DNA from: Adineta ricciae
Taxonomy: Eukaryota > Rotifera > Eurotatoria > Adinetida > Adinetidae
Assembly (NCBI GenBank): GCA_905250025.1
Contig: CAJNOJ010000278.1
Span: 1-64,000 of the forward strand
Reading direction: 5' to 3'
Length of the DNA: 64,000 bases
The notes under the pieces were generated by a model. That model saw only the letters and a list, made by a program, of their open reading frames with translations. It was not told the origin of the DNA and made no database searches. Below, piece by piece: positions 22,961-33,417 of this stretch (its first letter is position 1; each line of letters begins with the position of its first letter). Made by a program: the position numbers and the translations under genes.

Positions 22961-24411
22961 ATGACGAGCAAAGGCCATCGAAGAGCATCTTTAAAACAAT
23001 TAAAACAACGATTGATGGGTCCAGCGGAAAATGCGTTAATAGCCACATCGCAACAACATCTTGGTTATATGAAAGTTGGTGAAGTTTTGCATCTGCAAGG
23101 ACCTTATATTCCTATAGAAAATTTCATCTCAGCAGTTCGCCGCTTACAACTTCGTCATCCATTTCTCCGGAGTCGATTAGAAAGCAATCCAGCGAAACCT
23201 GGAACTTATCTTTTACAAGAAGATCACTCACTCGATCTAAATGTTATCGAACTTTTGAGAAATCGGTCTGATCACGCTAATTTCTGGCGAGAACAATGGA
23301 AAATCAGAGAAAAAGAACCCGCAGTTGTCGGACAAGGTCTGGCCGAATTTTGGCTTCTACAAGTATGTTCCAAAATTTTCTTCGAGCGAATTCTGATTTC
23401 AAATTCACGTAGGATCCGAATGATGATAATGACGATAACAGTCCTCGTGAAATTGTAGTCATATGTGAACATAGTATCTGTGATGGTTTATCGTTAAGTA
23501 CAGTTGCACATGAGCTTCTTCTTTCGTTAAGTGAAGATAACACAAATATGTTTGAAACGTCATTGAATTGGCCGATAACAATGGAAGCTGCCGTTCGACG
23601 AACTTTTACCAAATGGAATCGTGTTCGAAAGTACGGAAAATTTATTCCCACGGCTTTATATTGGCGTGCGACGAGTTGTCGACGTACCGTTCGAATTCCT
23701 TTAACACCTGCGCATGATTCTACCAGTGAAATGGCCAAAAATTGCCAAACCGAAGCTTTTTACGGTCGATTGAACAAAGAAGCTACGAATAATTTATTAG
23801 AAAAATGTCGAAGTGAAGGCGTAACAATGACGTCTGCTATTGGCAGTGCAGTTCTATGTGCAATTTCGAAATTAGTCAATACTAAAAAAGAACACGTTGA
23901 CGAATTAGTTTTAGCTTTAACCGCAGATACACGACAGAGATGCAATCCCCAAATTCCCAATCATGATTTAAGTTTTCACGCGTCAGCAACTATGGCATTT
24001 ACAATGCCGAAACGAGAAATACCAACAACATCAGAAGGCATGTGGAAATTAGCGATGACATTCGGAACTCATTTGAAAAACTCACTCGATGCTGGACATA
24101 TTCATGTTCTCGCGATGATGTTAGGAAGACTCTATCAAAAGAATATTCATCAACCGAATTATGCAGAAGTTCCTACTTGTATTATTTCCAATTGGGGTCG
24201 ATTACCTTTCCAAGAACAATATGGGCAATGGCAGTTGATCGACACAACACCGTTCTTGAATTTGATTTTAACCGTTATGCCGTATATTTTTGTACAAACT
24301 GTGAATGGAAATTTAACCATTGGAATTATGGGTTCGGTCCCTACGATGTCTTCAAATGTTTTGGAAGATTTATGTAATGGAACGATCAGAAATTTATTTT
24401 TTAATGATTGA
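22961..24411 (+). CDS. Condensation-fold acyltransferase (alcohol acetyltransferase/PapA-like), copy A
   Basis: Exons 22961-23362 and 23413-24411 with a 50-nt intron (CTACAA/GTATGT ... CACGTAG/GATCC) give 466 residues. The catalytic HxxxDG motif of the CoA-dependent acyltransferase/condensation superfamily is in CEHSICDGLS; a SNWGRLPF block sits where related enzymes have their second conserved motif. The protein is a stand-alone one-domain enzyme with no carrier or adenylation domain beside it, so an alcohol/amine O- or N-acyltransferase is likelier than a peptide synthetase part. Substrate unknown. It ends after NLFFND because of an extra T relative to copy B. Confidence 0.8.
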
Positions 24412-25400
24412 AGAAATATCTACTTTACGTTTTTAAAAACGAAATCAGTTGTGTGTGTGTGCTTGTATTTATTTTGTAAGAATTTATAGACAGTTTTATA
24501 AAAGCTCATAAATTTTTCGAATGCTTCGAACAAATTTCGGATTACTTAGTAGTTACCGGTGACAGTAGTCTGGAAAAATGTTATGAACATCTATTAACTG
24601 GCTTTGTTGATTGATTGAAGTCATATTTTAAATGTCAGCCATCGACATTAACTGTTAGTAGAGTTGGAACCTGTTCATCATATTGGAATTTTATGTTTAT
24701 ATTTACAGTTTTTCCCATTCAGTCGTGTCGAATTTCCTTGAAATTCAAGACTGGAAACCGATCTGTGAATGATTTAGCAAGCTTAGTGTCTAGAACGAAC
24801 CGAACGAAAAAAAAACTTGTCCGGTTCTAATGTTGCTTCGCCTCACATGGAGTTTGATCTTGTTTCATCACTTAGCCGTTATGTTCCTATTGTCAGTTAA
24901 TCAACACGATCGTTTTAAGATGCATCTGCAGCCATAAAAAGATCTACAAGGATGCGAGACCAAATACTTTGACCCTTTGTGTCAAAATCGGAATTCTTCA
25001 TTGAAATCGGCGTGAAACTACCACGGCGCAGCACAAAAATGAGTCCATTCGATAGAGCTCCTCGAGTCTTGATCCAAAGTATCATGCGTGCTTTATATGA
25101 CATTTCAGTCTAGTCAAAAGTATTTGGCAAACTCATCTCGAGTACAAGGCGTGATCGGATGGAAATTAGACAAGATGCCGTGTTTGAAAGTTGTAATTCT
25201 TAGGCTATTCCTTGAAATTGCGCCTTTCAAAGTAATGAAGACCACTCACCAGAGTAAAAATATCTAAATTTTATAGAGTTTGACAAGAAATCTTGCTGTC
25301 TGTGTCGTATATCAAGTACCTACAATGAGGCGATGACAAGATGGCAGAAAACATGCCTGAATAGATAAAATTGAAACATTTTCGTCACGTTTTTATACAT
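24412..25400. other. Non-coding interval, copy A
   Basis: No supported gene. Conserved in B with indels; includes a TG microsatellite at about 24450-24462. Confidence 0.45.
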
Positions 25401-25634
25401 TAGCTGTTCCAGCTACTATTCGTTGTTTCAGAGCAACAGGATTTCGATTTGTGGCTTCAGTTGCCTTTAAAGATCGAATGTTCCCATCGATCTGAGTTCG
25501 ATTAGTCAGTGATTGTTGAGATCGCCTCGACAGGCATTTCACTAGACCTGTTGCTGTTAAAATCTTTTTAAATCCATATCGAGTACAACGTTTAAATTCA
25601 GCATTGAATTTTGAACTGCTAAGAGTGTATATGT
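25401..25634 (-). pseudogene. GPCR 3' end, truncated copy A
   Basis: Only the last roughly 75 codons of the receptor at 50747-51877 are present (ending ...ALKQRIVAGTANV-like, with LSSSKFNAEFKRC at the upstream side). The match stops abruptly at about 25634 (AAGAGTGTATA) and unrelated sequence follows. This is the right-hand edge of segment A. Confidence 0.85.
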
Positions 25635-26145
25635 CATAGGTAGAATTAAGTTTCAGGTAAAGTTAAACTTAGTTGAAATTCGTTCATTATAAAAGGCGCA
25701 CAATTGAGATGGAATAACAAACGAACCACTTAGAATGTTTTTTTTTCTGTATGTGAGAAAAGACTTTATTGCAAAGAAGCCAAAGCTCACCATTCTTACT
25801 TTTTTCCACCCCCTTTTTTGGTCGGGAAAATGAGTTTTACATATGTTTCTCGATTTCTTCTAGCGCATTCAGAAGAGGAGAAAATCAGAAATTACATCTG
25901 TTGGCATAATTATTTGAGACTGTTTGTATTTTGCCTTTTATGTTTGCATGGTATTATTCTATAAATTTATAAGTTCATTCGAAGAAAATATTCATTATTT
26001 TTAATTTATTGATAGATTATTAAATAGAGAAGCACAGTATCAAAGCTTGTATGATATATTGGGTGTATACACAGACAGTGCGAAGATTGTCTTTCATTGA
26101 AATATGTTTCAGTTGAAATTCCAGCGATTTCTGTTTTTCGAATTT
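25635..26145. other. Non-coding interval, unique sequence
   Basis: No supported gene; AT-rich, not found elsewhere in the window. It contains the 3' flank of the large receptor gene. Confidence 0.5.
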
Positions 26146-29100
26146 TCAAAATGCTCGATGAATATGTTTTCGAATTCGTTCTTGATATTGTGTCATTGAT
26201 TTTTTATATTCTTTTCGATAAAATTCTGATGGAATAACAAATATGAGAAAGGTAATCATTACTGTAATAAATGAAATGAAATATCCAAAAAGGAATAACA
26301 ATGAATCTCGTTGGGAACTCATACATTTTGATAAATACGTAAGAATTAGACGTGGTAATGCAAGAAGAACTAAAACAACAGGCCCAATTAATAAACGTTG
26401 ATGTTCTCGAAGTTGTTGACGTAAAATATCTGTATAAGGTTGTTTTCTTCCATGAAGATGTAATTGCTGATGAGATTTTTTTACTATTAAAGTAATTGAT
26501 GAAATGCAATTAATAAAAAATGGAACAAAGAAATGAAATGTATTGACAATTCGATTATACGTTTGTAATTTTGATGAATAATTGGTAATACACCAGATTC
26601 TTTTTGTATCATCGGTTTCATTTTCTTCTTCAGTTAAACGTCGATAAATTGGATCATGAATTGATGTTAAAATAATGAAAATCAAAAGAGTAGGAATCAC
26701 TTTTTTTGCTAATTCCTTGCTTTTCTTTTTATTGAATTGAGCACCTTGAACAACTGTAATTGCTCTTTCTAATGCAACACATGCGTTTAACCACTGATCC
26801 ATATTCAAACCAATTCGAACAAGAAAATCAATTGAAAAACATTGAACTTTGAGAAACGACTGGTTTGATAAAAATAACATTTGTATTGAAAGATAAATAA
26901 AATATTTCAAAGCAAACATAATCATTGTAAATAATGTTGTTACTGATGAACCAAATAAATAAATTCCACAGCCAATTTCGCGTACACTTGGATTTTGAAA
27001 TGTAATTAGTGACAGAAAACCATTGATCATTCCGATAATGAAAAAAACAATTGTTAATGAAAAACTTATTTTAACAATTATTGGTTGATAAGAAAGATTC
27101 ACATTTGGAATAATGTGATAAGCTAGAATTGCATCTAAAGATAAACCAAATTCACTTGTACTGAATTGACATTGCAATCCGTAATAACATGAATGACAAG
27201 AACAAATAAAACGTTTCGGACAATCGGGTGAATCTTGAAAACATAGGCCTCCATTTTTACAAGCACTTTGTCCAGAACAGTCAAACTTTTTGTTGTAATC
27301 AAAGTTAAAACAATTTGCTAAACGTTTTCCTGTATAATTATAACATAAACAAAGATGTATATCATCACGAAAACATAACAAACTGGGTGAATATTTTTGA
27401 CATACGAAATGATAAGATTTCATTCGACGAAGAAGATGCAATTGAGAAAATGTTTCATTGACTAATTGATTAATTGATAAACAACGATGCGATGAATCAA
27501 TTCTTTGAATTATTTTTGTCGAGTGTGTATAATTTGATTGAAGGAAAGCTAAATAAAAAATTTTGTTTAATGTTTCGATAAAAATTAAATGAAATGGTTG
27601 TGACCAATAAATTCTAACTGAATTTGTTGATTGGGATATTGTTTGTAATGCTGTTGATCTATGTGGTGACTTTGGTGGAATTTCTAGTTTGAATTCGTCG
27701 TAAGGAGTAATTCTTATAAAATGAATAAAAACTGACTGAGTTAATTGTATATCATTATTGAATATGAAATCCAATTGATTATCAATTATTTGACATCGAT
27801 CACCACTAAAACCTTTTGAACAGATACAAAAATATTTGTTCGTATCCGATAACATATAATCATCATTTGAAATACATGAGCCATTATTTTGACACGGAAA
27901 ATGATCACAAGTTTGATGACGAAGATAACACCGAGAACCAAATTGATTTTCTTTACATAAACAGATCGATCGATTATCACTTAACATGCCAATACATAGG
28001 GAATTTGATGAGCAACTACAATTATGGTGAATCTGACAATATTTTCCGGACCAGTTTTGATCACATTGACAGAATGTTGCTTCGTCATTGAAGTATTTCT
28101 GACATTTTCCATGTTGACATGGATTATTTGAACAGATATGTTGTTGAGAATGATCAGATGATGGAATATTGACAATGAATGCCAAACGATGAACTGGTAG
28201 AAATGAAAATTTCACTGGATAAAGAAAACTTGTTCGATATTTTTGAGAAGACTTTTCATAAATATCAATATGAATTGAATAATTTCTTTGAGAATCTTTT
28301 GGTCGAGTTGAATAAAATAAATGAAAATCGAATTTAATTTTACAATCTCTTACAGATAGATAAGTGAGTTGTTCGTAAGAATGAATGGTTCGTTGGTTTG
28401 TATCATCAATTAATAAGACTAATATCGCCAATGGAGTTTTCCATGAATCAGATGAGACATAAAATCGTAATGCTAAACTTATTCGTTGATTTTGGTATTG
28501 ACATTGATTTCCGTAATGGCTTGGTGGACAAAGACAAGTATTTATATAAGAATTCGATGATTGATTTAACCAGACATGTAAATCAGCACCACGATTACAA
28601 CGAGCTTGATCAAATTGTAAAATTGAACTTGAATAATCATGAGAAAAATCATATTGAATTGTTTCATTTTTAATTATTTCTTCCTTCCATGATTGATCGA
28701 AACCGTCAATTTTAAAATACTTACTCGGTTTTTTGAATATATACATAGAAGAATAACAAAAAAATTTTTCAATATCACGTTCTGATCCGAAATCAGTCTT
28801 TTCACAATCAAGAAAGAAACCGGGACTTGATCGTGTTCTTTGACAAAAGAACTCATCATCTCCGTATGGACAATCTTTGTCACGATTACACAATTGACCA
28901 GAAAAGACACATTTAGGCGGATTGGTGTTCATACAGTAAAATTTACTTGTCGATTGTTCCCGACACAGTTCTATTTCATCAGTACCGCCGAGGCAATCAA
29001 CATGTCCATCGCTAATCTTTTGAATTGATAAACATGAAAATTCTACAGTATCTAGTGTGACACATATTGTTGTATCCAAAGAACAATTATATATAGTTGA

Positions 29101-31002
29101 TGACATACCACAACCGATTTCATCTTTTCCATTCCTGCAATTCCATATTCCATCACAACGAGTATAAATATTATTACATTCCCATAGTTGACATTCAGTT
29201 TCATCTGTATGATTTTCATTATCGATTTCTAATGGATATAGCTCTTCAAAACCATCACACATCGTTTGAAAAGATATTGTTCTTCTAGTATAGTTTTGAT
29301 AAGAATCGTCTGGATCTTCACGGTAATCACCTTCATCATCATTATAGATACAATCAGATTTTCCATCATTTAAACGATGAAATGAAATACATTTCGACGA
29401 ATTCCTACATTGATAGAAATTGGATGTGTTACATTGATGTAATGGAAAATTAATAATCGGATGGATATTTTGAATCTGAGCGAAAATATCATTCATAAAA
29501 TATTCATACCTAAAATCTTGCACTAAACCACCTAAATCTATAAAAGCTGTAGGTGGTGGCGGGATAAAACATTTCGTGTCGTTTGATGACATGTCCGGAG
29601 CTAGTTGAAGTGATCCATCATGAAAAGATTTGTTTGAACATAAATATGGTAATACATGAATGCCGTCATGCAATAAATCGTTCCTTTTGTAAAATGTATA
29701 AACGTGACCGAAAAATATTGGAACATTAGGGATATTGATGATACTTGGACATTCATTTCTCATCGTAGGTAAACATTGTTCCACAATAATATCAAGGGTA
29801 ATCCAATCGAACGCTTGGTTTTGAATACCGATCAAACATTGAAGAGCGAACCAACATTCATCCGATATCGAAGTATCTTTGATTGAAAATATCGATTTGA
29901 TAAGTTGGTTTGCACGTTCTGGATTACAACTACTTGTTAAGAATGATCTTCCACATCTTACATCTTCCCATCCAAAAGGCGGATCATCTTCATCATAAAG
30001 AGAATGTTCAGTCGATGCAGACGTTGATAATTTTTCATCCGATTCATCAAGACAATCGGGAATTCTTGTCATATCTTGAACAAAGTCATTCGGTATACAT
30101 TGTCCATTATGACATTTAAATTCATTGTCTTCACATTCAATCAACTCTAATTGCCAACAATGCTCTTCATCAAATGGTCCATCAAGGCAGTGAACTATTC
30201 CATCACAAATTTCCGACCAATCTAAACATGCTGGTGCATTACCACGATTACATTTTAAATGAGTATAACAAGTCATATCAATTTGCTCATGCCAACTTGA
30301 AATTAATTCATATATTGCTTTATAACGTCGATTATAATAATATAAACTATATTGACACATTGATCCAAATCTTGGTAATGTACATTTATAAACAAGTTTT
30401 TCTTTTAAAGATACGTCATTTGATTTCAAATAATCTTGATATTCTTCAATGGTATCAATTGGTACTGACCATTGATATAATTCTGCACTTGAAATATTCT
30501 TTTTTGCAAGGTCATTAAAAGAAAATCTATTTGGTGAATATTTATCTTGAATTTGATCAGAAAATTTCACTGATGATTCACTCATGCACCAAGATAAGAT
30601 GTCTCGACTGACACTTCTTCGCTTGACATTTGCATTAAAGCGTAAACAGTTATATCGTAGACCTATTTCATCGAATGAATCAATATTTACTTCGGCACTA
30701 AAATAAAGATTTCGTTGTGATACACTTGGAACACAGTGTAAGAAAGTCAGATAGAGAATATATTTAAGGTGAATGATCATTTGATTTGATGAATAAAAAC
30801 GATAGTATCCTATGTCGATATAAGTACCATTTGGCGTCAATCCATTAAAACATATCTTTTCATTACTAAACCCGTTTATTCCGTTTTCATAAACATAAAA
30901 CGTCATTGCTGACGCACAAAAAATCTTTCTCTGTACTTCCTTTGTTAGACATTTATAGATGATAAAAATGCTTTCAGACACAGAATACATATTGATGCTC
31001 AT
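26146..31002 (-). CDS. Large LDLa/EGF seven-helix receptor, single exon
   Basis: A 1618-residue protein without introns. An unrecognised N-terminal 240 residues are followed by LDL-receptor class A-like modules (e.g. CEDNEFKCHNGQCIP...CLDESDE near 295-325, and further Cys/DE-rich modules to about 735), a second unknown stretch, then EGF-like modules at about 1000-1130 (CSNNPCQHGKC, CICSKGFSGDRC) and one near 1265 (CKNGGLCFQDSPDC). The last about 340 residues are seven hydrophobic segments starting FSLTIVFFIIGMINGF and ending VIPSEFYRKEYKKS. This predicts a cell-surface adhesion-type GPCR. No clear signal peptide follows the chosen ATG, so a short 5' exon may be missing. It lies between segments A and B and has no second copy here. 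Confidence 0.85.
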   Translation of the reverse strand: MSINMYSVSESIFIIYKCLTKEVQRKIFCASAMTFYVYENGINGFSNEKICFNGLTPNGTYIDIGYYRFYSSNQMIIHLKYILYLTFLHCVPSVSQRNLYFSAEVNIDSFDEIGLRYNCLRFNANVKRRSVSRDILSWCMSESSVKFSDQIQDKYSPNRFSFNDLAKKNISSAELYQWSVPIDTIEEYQDYLKSNDVSLKEKLVYKCTLPRFGSMCQYSLYYYNRRYKAIYELISSWHEQIDMTCYTHLKCNRGNAPACLDWSEICDGIVHCLDGPFDEEHCWQLELIECEDNEFKCHNGQCIPNDFVQDMTRIPDCLDESDEKLSTSASTEHSLYDEDDPPFGWEDVRCGRSFLTSSCNPERANQLIKSIFSIKDTSISDECWFALQCLIGIQNQAFDWITLDIIVEQCLPTMRNECPSIINIPNVPIFFGHVYTFYKRNDLLHDGIHVLPYLCSNKSFHDGSLQLAPDMSSNDTKCFIPPPPTAFIDLGGLVQDFRYEYFMNDIFAQIQNIHPIINFPLHQCNTSNFYQCRNSSKCISFHRLNDGKSDCIYNDDEGDYREDPDDSYQNYTRRTISFQTMCDGFEELYPLEIDNENHTDETECQLWECNNIYTRCDGIWNCRNGKDEIGCGMSSTIYNCSLDTTICVTLDTVEFSCLSIQKISDGHVDCLGGTDEIELCREQSTSKFYCMNTNPPKCVFSGQLCNRDKDCPYGDDEFFCQRTRSSPGFFLDCEKTDFGSERDIEKFFCYSSMYIFKKPSKYFKIDGFDQSWKEEIIKNETIQYDFSHDYSSSILQFDQARCNRGADLHVWLNQSSNSYINTCLCPPSHYGNQCQYQNQRISLALRFYVSSDSWKTPLAILVLLIDDTNQRTIHSYEQLTYLSVRDCKIKFDFHLFYSTRPKDSQRNYSIHIDIYEKSSQKYRTSFLYPVKFSFLPVHRLAFIVNIPSSDHSQQHICSNNPCQHGKCQKYFNDEATFCQCDQNWSGKYCQIHHNCSCSSNSLCIGMLSDNRSICLCKENQFGSRCYLRHQTCDHFPCQNNGSCISNDDYMLSDTNKYFCICSKGFSGDRCQIIDNQLDFIFNNDIQLTQSVFIHFIRITPYDEFKLEIPPKSPHRSTALQTISQSTNSVRIYWSQPFHLIFIETLNKIFYLAFLQSNYTHSTKIIQRIDSSHRCLSINQLVNETFSQLHLLRRMKSYHFVCQKYSPSLLCFRDDIHLCLCYNYTGKRLANCFNFDYNKKFDCSGQSACKNGGLCFQDSPDCPKRFICSCHSCYYGLQCQFSTSEFGLSLDAILAYHIIPNVNLSYQPIIVKISFSLTIVFFIIGMINGFLSLITFQNPSVREIGCGIYLFGSSVTTLFTMIMFALKYFIYLSIQMLFLSNQSFLKVQCFSIDFLVRIGLNMDQWLNACVALERAITVVQGAQFNKKKSKELAKKVIPTLLIFIILTSIHDPIYRRLTEEENETDDTKRIWCITNYSSKLQTYNRIVNTFHFFVPFFINCISSITLIVKKSHQQLHLHGRKQPYTDILRQQLREHQRLLIGPVVLVLLALPRLILTYLSKCMSSQRDSLLFLFGYFISFITVMITFLIFVIPSEFYRKEYKKSMTQYQERIRKHIHRAF

Positions 31003-31055
31003 ATGGTATGATATTTTCTAAGTAGAGATTTTGAATGACGTAAAAGGTTTTACAT

Positions 31056-31087
31056 GAGTTGCCTAATTCGACTTATAATATAGGTGC
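31056..31087 (+). repeat. Interspersed repeat R1, short copy
   Basis: GAGTTGCCTAATTCGACTT... matches the start of R1 (8404 and 58049) and then diverges. Confidence 0.6.
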
Positions 31088-31206
31088 AGAACTTCTAATA
31101 CATTTCTACGTATATCTAGGAATTGATTTTGTTATTCTCTTTTCTCAAAGAAAGGGTTATAGTGTCATGAAGACAGTCGTTAAAATTTTAAAAGTTTGTT
31201 TTAACC

Positions 31207-31522
31207 GGGTGTGTGACAGTTCCATATCAATTCACACAACTGAACTGTCTGAGCAGTTCCTAAATTTCGAATCTTTGATCAGCTATATAAAACTAGTCCA
31301 AAGTCAATATATTTGGTCAATTAAAAAATTGAACTGAACTGTATGAACAGTTCAGTTCTAGAAAACTGAGACTATTACCCAGTCCAAATCATGTGAACTG
31401 GGATTCTTCGCCAGTTCAGTTCTTGCGAGCTGAAATACTTGATCGGTTCGGTTTGCGTCAACTAAAGCTGCTGACCAGTTCAGTTCTCACGAGCTGCTGA
31501 AGCTGAGCTGTCATACACACCT
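31207..31522. mobile_element. Non-autonomous inverted-repeat element with CAGTTCAGTTC modules
   Basis: The left end GGGTGTGTGACAGTTC and the right end GAGCTGTCATACACACCT are near reverse complements. Inside, the 12-mer CAGTTCAGTTCT and its reverse complement recur at irregular spacing (about 31250, 31330-31360, 31412, 31472), so the transcript could fold back on itself at several scales. No coding capacity and no clear target duplication. Superfamily unknown. Confidence 0.5.
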
Positions 31523-31544
31523 AGTGTTAACTAATTATTAATTA

Positions 31545-31776
31545 TTAACCCTTTGGGGACGGGAGACGTATATATACGTCCAGCTACAAATTAACTTGTA
31601 CTTTGCATCCTCACAACTTTTGTTATGTCCTTATGTGATATATATGATTACAGACAATGAATGCTCACATATAACATGGTGAGATATCATCTTTCATACT
31701 ATGTTCTCATTTAAAATATTTCTAGAAAAAATATTTTATTAGTTTTTCAAAACTCTCATTTTCTGCTGTAATAACC
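31545..31776. mobile_element. piggyBac-like MITE, copy 1 (right end lost at N)
   Basis: The element starts TTAACCCTTTGGGGACGGG, has an inner palindrome GACGTATATATACGTC and runs to TAATAACC at the N. The copy at 53748-53976 supplies the other end, CCCCGTCCCCAAGGGGTTAA. Together they give an about 250-bp element with 18-19 bp terminal inverted repeats next to TTAA, the target duplicated by piggyBac transposases. No transposase is encoded; it would need one in trans. Confidence 0.75.
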
Positions 31777-31777
31777 N
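31777..31777. other. Single N, junction between unrelated repeats
   Basis: The piggyBac-like MITE is interrupted before its right end and a partial CCCAGGT element begins, so this is probably a scaffold join. Confidence 0.8.
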
Positions 31778-31941
31778 TAGAATATAGCTAGAAAGATCGC
31801 TCATAAAATTTGCAACAACCGACGGGATTTTTCTAGTCGGATTCCAATGCAATTCCGTTTCCAGGAATCCGATCGGATTTTGTCGGATGGTCGGATCCAG
31901 TAAGATCCGATCGGATCCAGCATCGGATTTGTTGACCTGGG
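31778..31941 (-). mobile_element. CCCAGGT-type palindromic element, partial copy
   Basis: Reverse complement of the element at 54778-54989: it shares the CCAGGAATCCGATCGGATTT core and ends with GACCTGGG. It carries an extra block of TCCGATCGGA-like modules missing in the other copy. Its other end is lost at the N. Segment B starts directly after it. Confidence 0.7.
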
Positions 31942-32568
31942 AATGCGTCTCTGAGCATTCTGCATTGAACAGTTGTTAAGGAAATGGAACAGTAAATTTT
32001 CAGTGACATAGCTATTTATAGATTAGTTTGTACTCTATACGGATGGACCATAGAAATACAACCGATGACACTGCGCATCTCAACTAGTTTTTCGTGCAGA
32101 TGTCAATCTCTCTGACAAGGATATGACTGTGATTTTCTCTTCTGCACCACAGCGACATTTACGTGAACTGAGATGATTTTTTTATGAAGATATCTGAACT
32201 AATCAGTAGATTTATATCATGTGATAATCTATAATTGAAATGAATCCTCTTGTGGCGAACTCTACTGTCGGTCTATAAAAAAAACTAGCTAGTTATTTAT
32301 ATTTAATTATATTAGTAGGCATTTCAGTCATTTATTAAAATAAACTTCTCTTTTTAAAACTAAAAAGAATCATTTCTAGTATTTTCTTATTATTGGTGCG
32401 TCCATAAAATATCTCTAAGTCATTATTTCATTATTTGAGCGTGTAAAAAAAGTATGCATTTTACCGTACGAGATAACCTTTAAAGAATAGCTTCTCCGAT
32501 ATTTTTCGTCTTATCTTGTTCGAAATAACTTTTCATAATAGATCCGACACATCAAACAAACCGATTGA

Positions 32569-33417
32569 ATGAATATGAATTATCCATTATTTGTTGAATC
32601 AAATCATACAACAATTTATAAAGCATGTCGTCCGGGGTATCCAAAAGAACTTTATAATCGAATATTGCAGTTTTATTTCGATAGAACCGATACTGATGAA
32701 ATTAATCAAAAAATTCCATTAGCTGTCGATATTGCTTGTGGTAGTGGACAAGCTACAGTTGATTTGAGTTCTTATTGTCATCATGTAATTGGTATTGATG
32801 GTAGTGAAAATCAATTAAAACAAGCATCATTCAAAGATAATATCGAATATCATTGTTCGAATGCAGAAAATTTAACATTTTTGCCATCAAATTCAGTTGA
32901 TCTTGTAACGGTAGCAACAGCATTACATTGGTTTGATATTGAAACATTTTTTCAACAAGTTGATCGTATTCTAAAACCAAATAGCGGTGTTTTAAGTATT
33001 TGGGGCACTGGTATGCCATCATTAAATAATTTGAAGGCTAATGAAACACTAAATAATTTTTGTCAAAATGATCTTAAAAATTGTTGGAGTGATCGGGCAT
33101 ATTTGGTGATAAATCAATATGAATCTATACTTGATAAGTTTCCATATCAACAAACAAGAATCAAACATATTATTGAATATCAACGAGAAATGTCTATTCT
33201 TGAATTTGTCAATTTTATTGAAACATGGAGTCCATGTCAAAAATATCGGGAAATTTATGGAGGCGACAAATTAAAAGAATTATTAAAAATGTTTTTGAAT
33301 AATTTGGTCCAATGTTATAATGAATCAACAAATGAAATTGACAATACTATTGATAATCAAATGATCATTGTTGAATGGATAATACATTTACATTTAATGA
33401 AAAAAAACAATCGATAA
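32569..33417 (+). CDS. SAM-dependent class I methyltransferase (TMT1/CRG1-like), copy B
   Basis: A 282-residue protein with all motifs of copy A (DIACGSGQAT, ALHWFD). It begins two codons earlier (MNMNYP) because the upstream AAT of A is ATG here; both ATGs are possible starts. About 14 substitutions from A by eye, mostly in the C-terminal half and many conservative, with no disruption, which suggests constraint on both copies. Confidence 0.85.
   Translation: MNMNYPLFVESNHTTIYKACRPGYPKELYNRILQFYFDRTDTDEINQKIPLAVDIACGSGQATVDLSSYCHHVIGIDGSENQLKQASFKDNIEYHCSNAENLTFLPSNSVDLVTVATALHWFDIETFFQQVDRILKPNSGVLSIWGTGMPSLNNLKANETLNNFCQNDLKNCWSDRAYLVINQYESILDKFPYQQTRIKHIIEYQREMSILEFVNFIETWSPCQKYREIYGGDKLKELLKMFLNNLVQCYNESTNEIDNTIDNQMIIVEWIIHLHLMKKNNR

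Larger units (their letters stand above)
9125..25634. repeat. Segment A: first copy of a long direct duplication
   Basis: From AATGCG at 9125 to about 25634 the sequence is collinear with 31942-50988 (segment B), with the same gene order and orientation. By eye coding regions differ by a few percent; non-coding parts carry many indels. The left edge of B abuts the end of a CCCAGGT-type element; the right edge of A falls inside a GPCR gene. It could be a homologous/homoeologous block or a haplotype copy placed in tandem. Confidence 0.9.
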
